64,000 bases of DNA from an uncultured Bacteroidales bacterium (GTDB taxonomy: Bacteria > Bacteroidota > Bacteroidia > Bacteroidales > Paludibacteraceae). Numbering within the stretch: position 1 is the stretch's first letter; each line of letters begins with the position of its first letter. Below the pieces are notes generated by a model. That model was not told the origin of the DNA. It saw nothing but the letters and a program-made list of their open reading frames with translations, and made no database searches. The stretch spans positions 48,521 through 112,520 of the forward strand of contig UQNE01000008.1 in the NCBI GenBank assembly GCA_900542355.1, read 5' to 3'. Of the stretch, positions 9,031 through 17,418 are shown piece by piece. The position numbers and the translations under genes are program-made.

Positions 9031-11094
9031 TCCATCGTCCATAGTCCTATCGAGGAACTCCATCAGTCTGCGGTGCAGATGCTCGTAGTTGGAGCGTTTC
9101 TTTAGGAAGTGGTTGTCATCGGGATAGACTTGCATCTCAAATTGTTTTCCCGCTTCCACTAGCGACTCTATATATAATAAGGTGTTCTGTGCGTGAACAT
9201 TGTCGTCTGCCAATCCGTGTACAATCAGCAGTTTGCCGTTTAGGCGGTCGCCTTTGTCGGTTAGGTTGCTTTGGTTGTACCCACTTTCGTTCACTTGCGG
9301 TCGCCGCATATATCGCTCGGTGTATGCCGAGTCGTAGAGCCGCCAATCGGTAACGGGCGCAATGGCAATACCGCAAAGGAACGGACTGTCAGACTGAGAC
9401 ATCGTCGTAAGCGTCTGAAAACCACCATAACTCCACCCGCACAAGCACATTCGGTTGCCGTCTATGTAGGGCAATGTCTGCAAGTGTTTAGCGGCACTAA
9501 TCTGGTCTTGTGCCTCTACCCGCCCTAATTGCATATACGATGCATTTCTGAATTGGCGACCTCTGCAGTCCGTACCCCGCCCGTCCACGCAGGCTACTAC
9601 ATACCCCGCATCTGCCAAATAGTACTCCCAACGCTTGCGCCATTGGTTGAGCACGCGCTGGCTCTGCGGACCCGAATACTGCATCATCAGCACGGGGTAT
9701 TTCTTGTTCTTGTCGAATCCTTTGGGCAAAATCATCCACCCGTTCAGTTGGTCGCCGCGCTCTGTGGTAAACGAGAAAAACTCCTTCTCGGGAATACCCA
9801 AGGCCTGCCAATCGCGAGCAATATCGGCATTGTCTTGCAAAACCGCAACCCGCTTCTTACTTCCGTCTTTGCTCAAGTTATAGAGCGTGTAGGTGTCGGG
9901 CTGAGAAACCGATTGATAGTCATCTATCATCTTGCGATAGTCGCCCGAGAAATACAGGTTGTGCATTCCCTCGCCGTCAGTGAGGCAAACCGGTGCGCCT
10001 TTTTTGAGCGAGAGCATATACCCATTCCGCGTCTGTGGAGTGGTAGCCGCCTGATAATAAAGCGTTTGCGTGTTCTCATCAAACCCGTATATCTCCGTTA
10101 GGTCAATGTCTTTCGGTGTCAGTTGTTTTTGCTCAATACCTTGTGCAGAATAGAGATAAGCCGACCGCCAACCGTTCTTCTCGCTCAATACGATGATGCG
10201 GTTGTCCTGCAACCACTGCCATTGGTCAAACAGTTCGTAATCTACAAAGCAATCTTTGCTCTCCTCCTTGTATAGCGGTCGCGAAACGGTGGAGCGGGGA
10301 TTGCAGAGCAACACATCCATTCTCGTTTGGTCGCGATTGAGTCGCAGTACTGCCAACTCGCTCGGCTTCTCTTCTTTGCCTTGTTGTATCGGGTTGGTCC
10401 AGCGCAAACGAGGCAAATACACATCCTCGTCCGCATCGTGTGTCTGCATCGTGCGGATAGTCTTGTCCTTGATATCGTACACGCATACCGATACTTTCGC
10501 ATTCGGTTCTCCTGCTTTGGGGTAGCGGAGCGACTGCTCACGCGGGTAGGTAGTACTCAAAAACTCCTGCCACGAGAATGTCGGCACTTGCGTCTCATCG
10601 AGGCGCACAAAAGCCAACTGTTTCGAGTCCGGAGAGAAAGCAAACATACAGGTAATTCCAAACTCCTCCTCATATAGCCAATCGGCTATTCCGTTGATTA
10701 TCTCCGGGTTATCGTCGTGAGTAACTGCTACCTCGGTACCAAAATCCAACTTGTGCAGATATAGGTTGTTGCCTTTCGCAAAAGCAATGTATTTGCCGTT
10801 CGGCGACAACACCGCATCGCGCACAAGCGTGTCGCTTAGGTGCTTGCGTGTATTCTTTTGAGTATCAACAATATAGTAATCTGCGATAAACGACCTGCGA
10901 AAGAGTTGCTGTTTGTTCTCATATTCTAAGCGGAACCGCCCGTTGTCGCTATTGCCCAACACACTGTCTATCTGCTCAATAGACATTTTCTTGGCGTTGT
11001 ACTTCCCGTCTAAGATGTCGGTCATCACATCAGCATTCGCCCATATCGGCAATATCGATAGGCAGAGAAAAATAGTACATCTCAATAGTTTCAT
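9019..11094 (-). CDS. Prolyl dipeptidyl peptidase IV (S9B family)
   Basis: A 691-residue protein with a signal peptide (MKLLRCTIFLCLSILPIWANA), an N-terminal beta-propeller (DPPIV_N) including the double-Glu motif in WLYEEEFG that binds the substrate amino end, and a C-terminal alpha/beta-hydrolase domain with nucleophile Ser555 in GWSYGGF. The Asp of LADDN and His of DDNH complete the triad at roughly residues 633 and 665. DPP IV removes Xaa-Pro dipeptides from peptides in the periplasm or at the surface. Co-oriented with the downstream sugar transporter; in this phylum peptides are a main nitrogen and carbon source. Confidence 0.94.
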   Translation of the reverse strand: MKLLRCTIFLCLSILPIWANADVMTDILDGKYNAKKMSIEQIDSVLGNSDNGRFRLEYENKQQLFRRSFIADYYIVDTQKNTRKHLSDTLVRDAVLSPNGKYIAFAKGNNLYLHKLDFGTEVAVTHDDNPEIINGIADWLYEEEFGITCMFAFSPDSKQLAFVRLDETQVPTFSWQEFLSTTYPREQSLRYPKAGEPNAKVSVCVYDIKDKTIRTMQTHDADEDVYLPRLRWTNPIQQGKEEKPSELAVLRLNRDQTRMDVLLCNPRSTVSRPLYKEESKDCFVDYELFDQWQWLQDNRIIVLSEKNGWRSAYLYSAQGIEQKQLTPKDIDLTEIYGFDENTQTLYYQAATTPQTRNGYMLSLKKGAPVCLTDGEGMHNLYFSGDYRKMIDDYQSVSQPDTYTLYNLSKDGSKKRVAVLQDNADIARDWQALGIPEKEFFSFTTERGDQLNGWMILPKGFDKNKKYPVLMMQYSGPQSQRVLNQWRKRWEYYLADAGYVVACVDGRGTDCRGRQFRNASYMQLGRVEAQDQISAAKHLQTLPYIDGNRMCLCGWSYGGFQTLTTMSQSDSPFLCGIAIAPVTDWRLYDSAYTERYMRRPQVNESGYNQSNLTDKGDRLNGKLLIVHGLADDNVHAQNTLLYIESLVEAGKQFEMQVYPDDNHFLKKRSNYEHLHRRLMEFLDRTMDDGPLR

Positions 11095-11189
11095 ACGAAA
11101 ATATATTTAAGAGGTGTTTGTTGTTAGGTTTAAGCAAAAAATACAACATCTTTGCCAGACTTCCCTTTTTAGACGAGCGCTAAACCCGA

Positions 11190-11216
11190 TTTAGATTTCG
11201 GCTAAGTCTCGATACA
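11190..11216 (-). repeat. TCGARACCTAA-type dimer, minus-strand copy
   Basis: Read on the minus strand it is a degenerate version of the TCGARACCTAA tandem found on the plus strand elsewhere. It lies just downstream, in transcription sense, of the minus-strand hypothetical gene. Confidence 0.4.
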
Positions 11217-11240
11217 CGCATAGAAAGTCCACAAATTGCG

Positions 11241-11271
11241 CAAAGATAGCAAAAATATATCATTCTCGCAA
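11241..11271 (-). promoter_or_regulatory. Promoter of the DPP IV-transporter operon
   Basis: On the minus strand TTG, 20 bases, then TATCTTTG (11248-11241). The -33 element lies inside the 3' end of the upstream hypothetical gene; the leader is about 140 bases. Confidence 0.75.
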
Positions 11272-12570
11272 ATTTATTGTCTTTTTACCATGTACGATTT
11301 GCAATTTGTAAATTCCTATCTGGATGGTTTGTGTAGGCTGTTCCTGCGCCCCAATGTAGCGAATATCTGAGTGCAACGGATACGAGGTGTAGTAGATAAT
11401 CCGCTCATTATCAGGTGCTTCGTATAGCAATGCTTGGGTGCAAAGTGTCCGCTCGTAAGCAGAAAGCAGTTTACCATAGAAGTTCTTGTTTTCCTCCACC
11501 GAAACCCACAATGTACGCACCAACTCACTATTGTTGCCCTCCTGCAAAAAGAATGCCACGGTTTGGTCGGGTAATAGCCGATACTGCCACTTGGTGGGCG
11601 TATCGTACAACTTCTTGTTTTTGCAACCGACTGATTTTGCGGAAGATACATGCGTGATAGTGGCAGTGCTATCGGCCGCAAAATCGATGTAATACACCAT
11701 TTCGGGCGTAATTTCGAATTGCCGTTCGTACCAAATACTGTCCGTGGTCGAGAGCAAAATCTCACTGGCAGGCAGCAATCCGGTGGAGTTGTCCGGCTCT
11801 CCCGAGTAAGCAGCGTTGAGAATCGGAAACGCGATGGCGTAAGAACCGCTTTTGCAATTGGTTCGTTGTAGTATCTCTACCTCCTGCAAATCATCCGAAT
11901 AGACTGCCCAAAGCGACAAGTCTGTGCGGGGATAGTAGGTGCTTTCGGGCGCGTAAACGGTAGGTCGTGTAGTGGTCTTTTCGACGGCTTTCTCTGCCCA
12001 ACCGACAAATCGCCACCCGTCCTCATCGGGTAGGGTAGGCAATACGATTCCGCTCCCTGCTTGGCTCTCTGTCAGACGAGAATAAGTACCGTTTTCTGTC
12101 TGTAAATCAATAGAATAAGGCTTCGCAGCGGATTTTTGATAGATGATTTCATATTTTTCAATGTAGAGCGAGTTGGTGCTTGCCTCAATACGAATGCTAA
12201 TTTGGCCGTTGGTGCTTTTTATTGCCGGACTGAAAGCGTGAATAATTGCAGTGTATTCGGTGGTGTATCCGCCGCACCATTGGTCGAAACCGGAGTCAGA
12301 AATAGTCCATACTTCCTGTTCGTCAACCGACATCTGCAATGCCCCTGCTCCGCTGGATTTGTTAGACTTCATAGACAGCCGAACGCCCTCTATATCAGTG
12401 TTTTGCCAACCTTGTAGGGCGAGTGTGGCTTGCTGACCTTTAGTCATCTGTCCCTTTCTTCCGGTGCAGACATAGCCGGCGGTTGCCCCCTCGGGGAGAA
12501 CACCGCTTGTCGATATTTCCTTGTTGCTTTCTACCACGAAGGTGGCAACGAGTGCAAGTAAACTAAACAT
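11260..12570 (-). CDS. Secreted protein with InlB/Listeria-Bacteroides-type repeat, unknown function
   Basis: A 436-residue protein. A short hydrophobic N-terminus (MFSLLALVATFVV) suggests export. Residues 50-150 are beta-rich with SGAGALQMSVDEQEVW and FSPAIKSTNGQISIRI, resembling domains in Bacteroidales surface proteins. A central GWRFVGWAEK...YPRTDLSLWAVYSD segment matches the InlB B-repeat (Listeria-Bacteroides repeat) pattern. The C-terminus, GIYKLQIVHGKKTINLRE, faintly resembles sorting tails. I cannot assign a function. It has its own TATCTTTG promoter on the minus strand at 12599-12592 and is divergent from nqrA. Confidence 0.8.
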   Translation of the reverse strand: MFSLLALVATFVVESNKEISTSGVLPEGATAGYVCTGRKGQMTKGQQATLALQGWQNTDIEGVRLSMKSNKSSGAGALQMSVDEQEVWTISDSGFDQWCGGYTTEYTAIIHAFSPAIKSTNGQISIRIEASTNSLYIEKYEIIYQKSAAKPYSIDLQTENGTYSRLTESQAGSGIVLPTLPDEDGWRFVGWAEKAVEKTTTRPTVYAPESTYYPRTDLSLWAVYSDDLQEVEILQRTNCKSGSYAIAFPILNAAYSGEPDNSTGLLPASEILLSTTDSIWYERQFEITPEMVYYIDFAADSTATITHVSSAKSVGCKNKKLYDTPTKWQYRLLPDQTVAFFLQEGNNSELVRTLWVSVEENKNFYGKLLSAYERTLCTQALLYEAPDNERIIYYTSYPLHSDIRYIGAQEQPTQTIQIGIYKLQIVHGKKTINLRE

Positions 12571-12591
12571 TCTCTAAAAACAATTTGTCCA

Positions 12592-12599
12592 CAAAGATA
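12592..12599 (-). promoter_or_regulatory. Promoter -7 box of secreted hypothetical gene
   Basis: TATCTTTG on the minus strand, 22 bases upstream of the start codon; no clear -33 TTG at 20 bases. Confidence 0.5.
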
Positions 12600-12671
12600 A
12601 GGCAATTTTTCCACATTCGGAATTTTTCTTGGAAATATCGAAAATTATTTTCGTATATCGGGAAAATGTAG

Positions 12672-12679
12672 TAACTTTG
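12672..12679 (+). promoter_or_regulatory. Promoter -7 box of the nqr operon
   Basis: TAACTTTGCACG is a strong Bacteroidota -7 region. It gives a leader of about 125 bases before nqrA that contains a small GCAT/ATGC hairpin but no recognisable riboswitch. Confidence 0.75.
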
Positions 12680-12810
12680 CACGCATTTTATGCGGTGTAG
12701 TGGCGTGTGGGCGTGAAAAACAGGGTCGATTAGGGTGGCAGATAGAGTGAAACCTGCCCGCATTGCGCTTTTGTATTCGGAAAGAAAATAATACAAAATA
12801 ATTAACAATC

Positions 12811-14163
12811 ATGCAACAAATCAAACTGAAACATGGTTTGGACATTCCTTTCGAAGGCAAGGCTGCATTGACGCTCGGTAGTGTCAATCGTCCCACTGTC
12901 TTCCATATTGTTCCCGACCATTTCGCCGGCATCACTCCTAAGTTGATGGTGCACGAAGGCGACAGCGTGAAGGCAGGTTCGCCCCTGTTTCACGACAAAG
13001 CATTTGAGCAGATGTTGTTTACATCGCCGGTGAGCGGTAAGGTCGTGGCTATCGTCCGTGGAGACCGCCGAAAAGTGATGTCTATCGACATTGAGGCAGA
13101 TGCTTGCACCGCGTATGAGATGTTTGATAAGTCTGCCGACATAAAGACCCTGCTGCTTCAGTCGGGTCTTTGGTGTCTTATCAAGCAGCGTCCTTACGAT
13201 TGCATCGCTATGCCGAGCAAGCAGCCGAAGGCCATCTTCATCTCTACTTTCGATTCTGCTCCCGTGGCACCGGACTACGAGTGGGTGCTCAAAGGCAAAT
13301 TGGCAGAGTTACAGGCCGCTGTAAGTGCGTTGAGCACGGTCGCACCGGTGTATGTGGGTATTCGTGGCGGCGCGAAAGCCATCGAGTTCCGTGAGTTGAA
13401 AGACTGCACCTTGTACGAGGTGTTCGGTCCGCACCCGGCAGGCAATGTGGGTGTGCAAATCAACCACATCGCACCTATCGCCAAGGGTGAGACGGTATGG
13501 ACCATCAACATCCAAGACCTGAGTATCATCGGGCGTCTGCTGACCAAAGGTATCGTGGATATGCAGAAGAAAGTGGCTCTCACCGGACCGCTGGCTTACG
13601 GTGCGCAGTACTACAATGTGCTGCCGGGTATGCCCGTATCGAGTGTGATTGCCTGCAATGTGCATAAGGAGTTGCCTTGCCGCTATGTCGCCGGTAATGT
13701 GCTGAGCGGACACCAAGTGGCACTCGATGAGATGATTAGTATCTACGACAACCAATTCACCGTGTTGGACGAAGGTACTGAGAACCATGAGTTTATGGGC
13801 TGGATCATGCCGCGCTTCGATAACTTCAATGCCGGTTGCACCGACTTTGCCAAGATGTTCGACTGCGGCTTCACGCGCTGGCTCTTCGGCAAGAAGCACT
13901 ATCAGTGGGACGCTCGTCTGAAAGGTGGTCGCCGCGCTATCATCGTGAGCGGTCAGTACGACAAGGTGTTCCCGATGGATATCTATCCCGAGTACCTGAT
14001 CAAGGCTATGATTGCCGGCAATATCGATAAGATGGAGGCGTTGGGCGTGTATGAAGTGGCTCCCGAAGACTTTGCGCTTTGCGAGTATGTCTGCACGAGC
14101 AAGATGCCGCTGCAAGCCATCGTTAGAACAGCATTGGATAACTTAAAAAAGGAGATTGAGTGA
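12811..14163 (+). CDS. nqrA: Na+-translocating NADH:quinone reductase subunit A
   Basis: A 450-residue NqrA: starts MQQIKLKHGLDIPFEG and shows the family segments GDSVKAGSPLFHDK (biotinyl-lipoyl-like fold), TSPVSGKV, PVYVGIRGG and FGPHPAGNVGVQI. NqrA is the cytoplasmic, cofactor-free subunit that takes part in quinone binding. It heads the nqrABCDE-(two extra genes)-nqrF cluster, the sodium pump that couples NADH oxidation to Na+ export in Bacteroidales. Its TGA overlaps the nqrB ATG by one base, indicating coupled translation. Confidence 0.97.
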   Translation: MQQIKLKHGLDIPFEGKAALTLGSVNRPTVFHIVPDHFAGITPKLMVHEGDSVKAGSPLFHDKAFEQMLFTSPVSGKVVAIVRGDRRKVMSIDIEADACTAYEMFDKSADIKTLLLQSGLWCLIKQRPYDCIAMPSKQPKAIFISTFDSAPVAPDYEWVLKGKLAELQAAVSALSTVAPVYVGIRGGAKAIEFRELKDCTLYEVFGPHPAGNVGVQINHIAPIAKGETVWTINIQDLSIIGRLLTKGIVDMQKKVALTGPLAYGAQYYNVLPGMPVSSVIACNVHKELPCRYVAGNVLSGHQVALDEMISIYDNQFTVLDEGTENHEFMGWIMPRFDNFNAGCTDFAKMFDCGFTRWLFGKKHYQWDARLKGGRRAIIVSGQYDKVFPMDIYPEYLIKAMIAGNIDKMEALGVYEVAPEDFALCEYVCTSKMPLQAIVRTALDNLKKEIE

Positions 14164-15368
14164 TGTTTAACGGTTTATATAAATTAGTAGAGAAACTTCG
14201 CCCTACCTTCTCGGAGGGTGGTAAGTTGCATGCGCTTCACTCGCTGTTCGACGGGTTTGATACATTCTTGTTCACCCCCAACACCACAGCCAAGCGCATC
14301 GGTTCGCAGATACACGATGGTTCCGACTCCAAGCGCACCATGATTATGGTGATATTGGCATTGGTACCGGCGATGTTGTTCGGTATGTTCAATGTCGGCT
14401 ACCAACACTTGTTGGCTACCGGCGAGTTGGTACGCGGCGGAATGACTTGTGCCTTGTGGTGGAAAGCATTCGGCTTTGGCTTGCTGGCTGTATTGCCTTA
14501 TATCATTGTCAGTTACGCTGTTGGATTGGGCATTGAGTTCACCGTGGCACAATGGAAGAAAGAAGAGATTCAAGAGGGTTTCCTCGTTACGGGTTTCATT
14601 ATTCCGTTGGTTGTGCCGATCAATACTCCGCTGTGGATGGTGGCTATCGCTACGGCGTTCGCTGTTATCTTTGCGAAAGAGGTCTTTGGCGGTACAGGCT
14701 ACAACATCTTCAATGTGGCTCTTATCACGCGCGCGTTCCTATTCTTTGCATACCCGACTCACATGACGGGCGACGCTGCCTTTGTTCGTACCGGTGGTAC
14801 TTGGGGTTGGGACAGCGGTAAGACCCTCGTTGATGGTTTCTCAGGCGCAACTCCCCTCACACAGTTGGCTACCGCAACCGATGCCAATTTCGTGCCTGTT
14901 GATTTCTGGACGGCTTTCAATGGCTTGATTCCGGGTTCTGTGGGCGAGACCTGCTGCTGGGCTATCCTGCTCGGTGCGCTCTTGCTGCTCACTACGGGCG
15001 TGGCTTCGTGGAAGACGATGCTCAGTATCTTTGTAGGTGGCGGACTGACCGCATGGTTGTTCAATGTATGTGGTCCTGACACCGCTGCGGCTCACTTCCC
15101 ATGGTATATGCACCTCGTAACCGGCGGTTTCGCTTTCGGTGCTGTGTTTATGGCTACCGACCCTGTTACCTCGGCTCGTACCGAGTGCGGTAAGTGGATC
15201 TATGGTTTCCTTATCGGATTCATGGCAGTGGTTATCCGCGTGCTCAACCCCGGTTATCCGGAGGGTATGATGCTCGCTATCCTGCTGATGAATGCCTTTG
15301 CTCCACTCATCGACTGGTGTGTAGTGCAAGTGAATATCAAACGCCGTATGAAACGCGCTAAAATCTAA
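14163..15368 (+). CDS. nqrB: Na+-translocating NADH:quinone reductase subunit B
   Basis: A 401-residue multi-spanning membrane protein. FSGATPLTQLA carries the SGAT motif whose Thr230 is the site of covalent FMN attachment in this family. NqrB holds that FMN plus riboflavin and is central to the Na+ channel. A good AGGAG ribosome binding site precedes the ATG at 14163, which overlaps the nqrA stop; the GTG one codon earlier is not preferred. Five bases separate it from nqrC. Confidence 0.97.
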   Translation: MFNGLYKLVEKLRPTFSEGGKLHALHSLFDGFDTFLFTPNTTAKRIGSQIHDGSDSKRTMIMVILALVPAMLFGMFNVGYQHLLATGELVRGGMTCALWWKAFGFGLLAVLPYIIVSYAVGLGIEFTVAQWKKEEIQEGFLVTGFIIPLVVPINTPLWMVAIATAFAVIFAKEVFGGTGYNIFNVALITRAFLFFAYPTHMTGDAAFVRTGGTWGWDSGKTLVDGFSGATPLTQLATATDANFVPVDFWTAFNGLIPGSVGETCCWAILLGALLLLTTGVASWKTMLSIFVGGGLTAWLFNVCGPDTAAAHFPWYMHLVTGGFAFGAVFMATDPVTSARTECGKWIYGFLIGFMAVVIRVLNPGYPEGMMLAILLMNAFAPLIDWCVVQVNIKRRMKRAKI

Positions 15369-15373
15369 ATAAT

Positions 15374-16162
15374 ATGGCACAGAAGAAATTTGTATGCTCC
15401 GTATGTGGCTATGTCCACATCGGCGATAAAGCACCTGAGGAGTGCCCGCAGTGCCACCAAAAGGGTGTGTTTGTAGAAGAAAAGAAAAAGGGACTTGATA
15501 CCAACAGCAATGTCTATACCATAGTTTATGCAACGGTCATCGTGGTTATAGTGGCTATTTTGTTGGCTGTGGTGAGCCAAGTGCTCAGCCCGCGCCAGCA
15601 GGCAAATGCCTTGCTCGACCAACAGAAGCAGATTCTTGTAGCCCTCAATCAAGACTACTCGAATGCTGACCCTGCGGCTATGTATGAGGAGTTGGTAAAA
15701 GACTCGACCGTGAATGGTTTGCCTCTGTATGTGGCGACGATTGATGGCGAGACCAAGTATGTACTCAAACTCCACGGAGCCGGTCTGTGGGGCGGTATCG
15801 GTGGTTATCTCGCTTTAGATGCGGATAAAAACACTATCTTTGGTATCAACTTCAACCACGAGAGCGAAACTCCGGGTCTGGGTGCAGAGATAGTTACCGC
15901 TAAGTTCCGCAACCAATTCAACGGAAAGCATATCCGCAATGCGGCAGGTACGATCTGCTCGGTGGCTGTTCTCAAAGCCGGCAAGACCGCAGAGAACGGA
16001 CAAGAGCAAGTGGATGCCGTGTCGGGCGCAACTATCACATCTACGGGTGTGAACGATATGCTCGTCAATAACCTCGCTGAGTACGCCGAGTTCTTGAATG
16101 ATTGTCAAACCAACAACTGCGCTGCTCCCGAGAGCGACGAGGTTGAACAAACAGAAGAATAA
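15374..16162 (+). CDS. nqrC: Na+-translocating NADH:quinone reductase subunit C with N-terminal rubredoxin-like domain
   Basis: A 262-residue fusion. Residues 1-40 form a rubredoxin/rubrerythrin-type metal knuckle: Cys8-x2-Cys11-Gly-Tyr, HxGDxxPEE, Cys24-x2-Cys27. Residues 43-262 are ordinary NqrC: NSNVYTIVYATVIVV membrane helix, the periplasmic flavin domain with GLWGGIGGYLAL, and VSGATITS with Thr220 as the covalent FMN site. NqrC normally begins at about the N-S-N segment. There is no ATG, GTG or TTG between the two parts at a usable place, and the start is 5 bases after nqrB, so the added domain is in the natural gene. By NqrC topology the knuckle would face the cytoplasm. A role as extra electron port is inference. 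Confidence 0.93.
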   Translation: MAQKKFVCSVCGYVHIGDKAPEECPQCHQKGVFVEEKKKGLDTNSNVYTIVYATVIVVIVAILLAVVSQVLSPRQQANALLDQQKQILVALNQDYSNADPAAMYEELVKDSTVNGLPLYVATIDGETKYVLKLHGAGLWGGIGGYLALDADKNTIFGINFNHESETPGLGAEIVTAKFRNQFNGKHIRNAAGTICSVAVLKAGKTAENGQEQVDAVSGATITSTGVNDMLVNNLAEYAEFLNDCQTNNCAAPESDEVEQTEE

Positions 16163-16164
16163 CT

Positions 16165-16797
16165 ATGGCACTTTCTCAAAAAACAAAAGATGTCCTGCTC
16201 GGACCGCTCAATAAAAACAACCCTGTGGTTGTGCAGATTTTGGGTATCTGCTCGGCACTTGCCGTAACAGTACAACTCAAACCCGCATTGGTGATGGGTA
16301 TTGCCGTAACGATCATCGTCGCAATGTCCAATGTCATCATCTCGCTTATGCGTAAGACTATCCCAATGCGTATTCGTATCATTGTCCAATTGGTCGTTGT
16401 GGCTGCGTTGGTTACTTTGGTCAGCGAGGTGCTGAAAGCTTTCGCTTACGATGTGGCTATGCAGTTGAGTGTCTATATCGGACTCATCATCACCAACTGT
16501 ATCTTGATGGGGCGCCTCGAGGCGTTCGCTATGACCAACAATGTGAAGGATTCTTTCCTTGATGGTCTCGGCAACGGCTTTGGTTACGCTATCGTCTTGG
16601 TTATCATCGCTTTCATTCGTGAGTTGCTCGGTGCCGGCACACTGCTCGGCTTCCGTATCATCCCCGAGAGTTGGTATGTGGCTAATGGTGGTTGCTACGA
16701 GAACTGCGGTATGATGATGATGCCCGCTATGGCATTGATTCTCGTAGGTTGTATAATTTGGGCACACCGCTCTATTAATAAGGAGGAGAAGAAGTAA
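16165..16797 (+). CDS. nqrD: Na+-translocating NADH:quinone reductase subunit D
   Basis: A 210-residue integral membrane subunit. Cys29 (QILGICSALAV) and Cys112 (LIITNCILMGRLEA) are at the positions that, with two NqrE cysteines, hold the intramembrane iron centre. The GRLEAFA motif and length are standard. It starts 2 bases after nqrC and ends 1 base before nqrE, fitting tight co-expression of the pump. Confidence 0.97.
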   Translation: MALSQKTKDVLLGPLNKNNPVVVQILGICSALAVTVQLKPALVMGIAVTIIVAMSNVIISLMRKTIPMRIRIIVQLVVVAALVTLVSEVLKAFAYDVAMQLSVYIGLIITNCILMGRLEAFAMTNNVKDSFLDGLGNGFGYAIVLVIIAFIRELLGAGTLLGFRIIPESWYVANGGCYENCGMMMMPAMALILVGCIIWAHRSINKEEKK

Positions 16798-16798
16798 T

Positions 16799-17407
16799 AT
16801 GGAACACGCATTAAGTTTATTTGTTCGCAGCATCTTTGCTGACAACATGATTTTCGCATACTTCTTGGGTATGTGTTCATACTTGGCTGTATCGAAGGAT
16901 GTGAAGACTAGTGCAGGTCTGGGTATAGCAGTTACTTTCGTACTGACTATCACACTGCCTGTCAACTACCTTTTGCAGGTATATGTGCTCAATCCTCTCA
17001 ACTTGGGTTACTTGTCGTTCATCCTCTTTATCGCCGTTATCGCCGCTATCACGCAGTTGGTAGAGATGGTGGTGGAGAAATACTCACCTTCGCTCTATGC
17101 TTCGCTGGGTATATTCTTGCCCCTTATCGCCGTTAACTGTGCTATCATGGGTGGTTCGCTTTTCATGCAGCAGCGTATCCTACTTGATCCGGAGAATGTG
17201 AAGGCCATTGCCAACCTCGGCGATGCTTTTGCGTATGCTATCGGTTCGGGTCTGGGATGGATGTTGGCTATTGTCTGCCTCGCAGGTATCCGCGAGAAGA
17301 TGGAGTACAACGATGTTCCCAAACCGCTGCAAGGACTCGGTATCACCTTTATCACCGTCGGCTTGATGGCTATGGCATTCATGTGCTTCAGTGGATTAAA
17401 TATCTAA
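16799..17407 (+). CDS. nqrE: Na+-translocating NADH:quinone reductase subunit E
   Basis: A 202-residue membrane subunit homologous to NqrD. Cys26 (FLGMCSYLAV) and Cys114 (LIAVNCAIMGG) are the iron-centre ligands expected from the family. It ends with the usual GLITFITVGLMAMAFMCF-like helix (here GITFITVGLMAMAFM). In most genomes nqrF follows at once; here an AT-rich pair of lipoprotein genes begins 11 bases later and nqrF comes 1.77 kb on. Confidence 0.97.
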   Translation: MEHALSLFVRSIFADNMIFAYFLGMCSYLAVSKDVKTSAGLGIAVTFVLTITLPVNYLLQVYVLNPLNLGYLSFILFIAVIAAITQLVEMVVEKYSPSLYASLGIFLPLIAVNCAIMGGSLFMQQRILLDPENVKAIANLGDAFAYAIGSGLGWMLAIVCLAGIREKMEYNDVPKPLQGLGITFITVGLMAMAFMCFSGLNI

Positions 17408-17418
17408 AAGGACTCGCA

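Noticed and set aside
12680..12810. Riboswitch in the nqr leader
   Set aside because: The leader is long enough but no known aptamer core or terminator/antiterminator pair could be seen.
17257..17418. Upstream extension of the protease gene into nqrE
   Set aside because: The extended N-terminus is the out-of-frame translation of nqrE, while the ATG at 17419 begins a perfect lipoprotein signal with a ribosome binding site.
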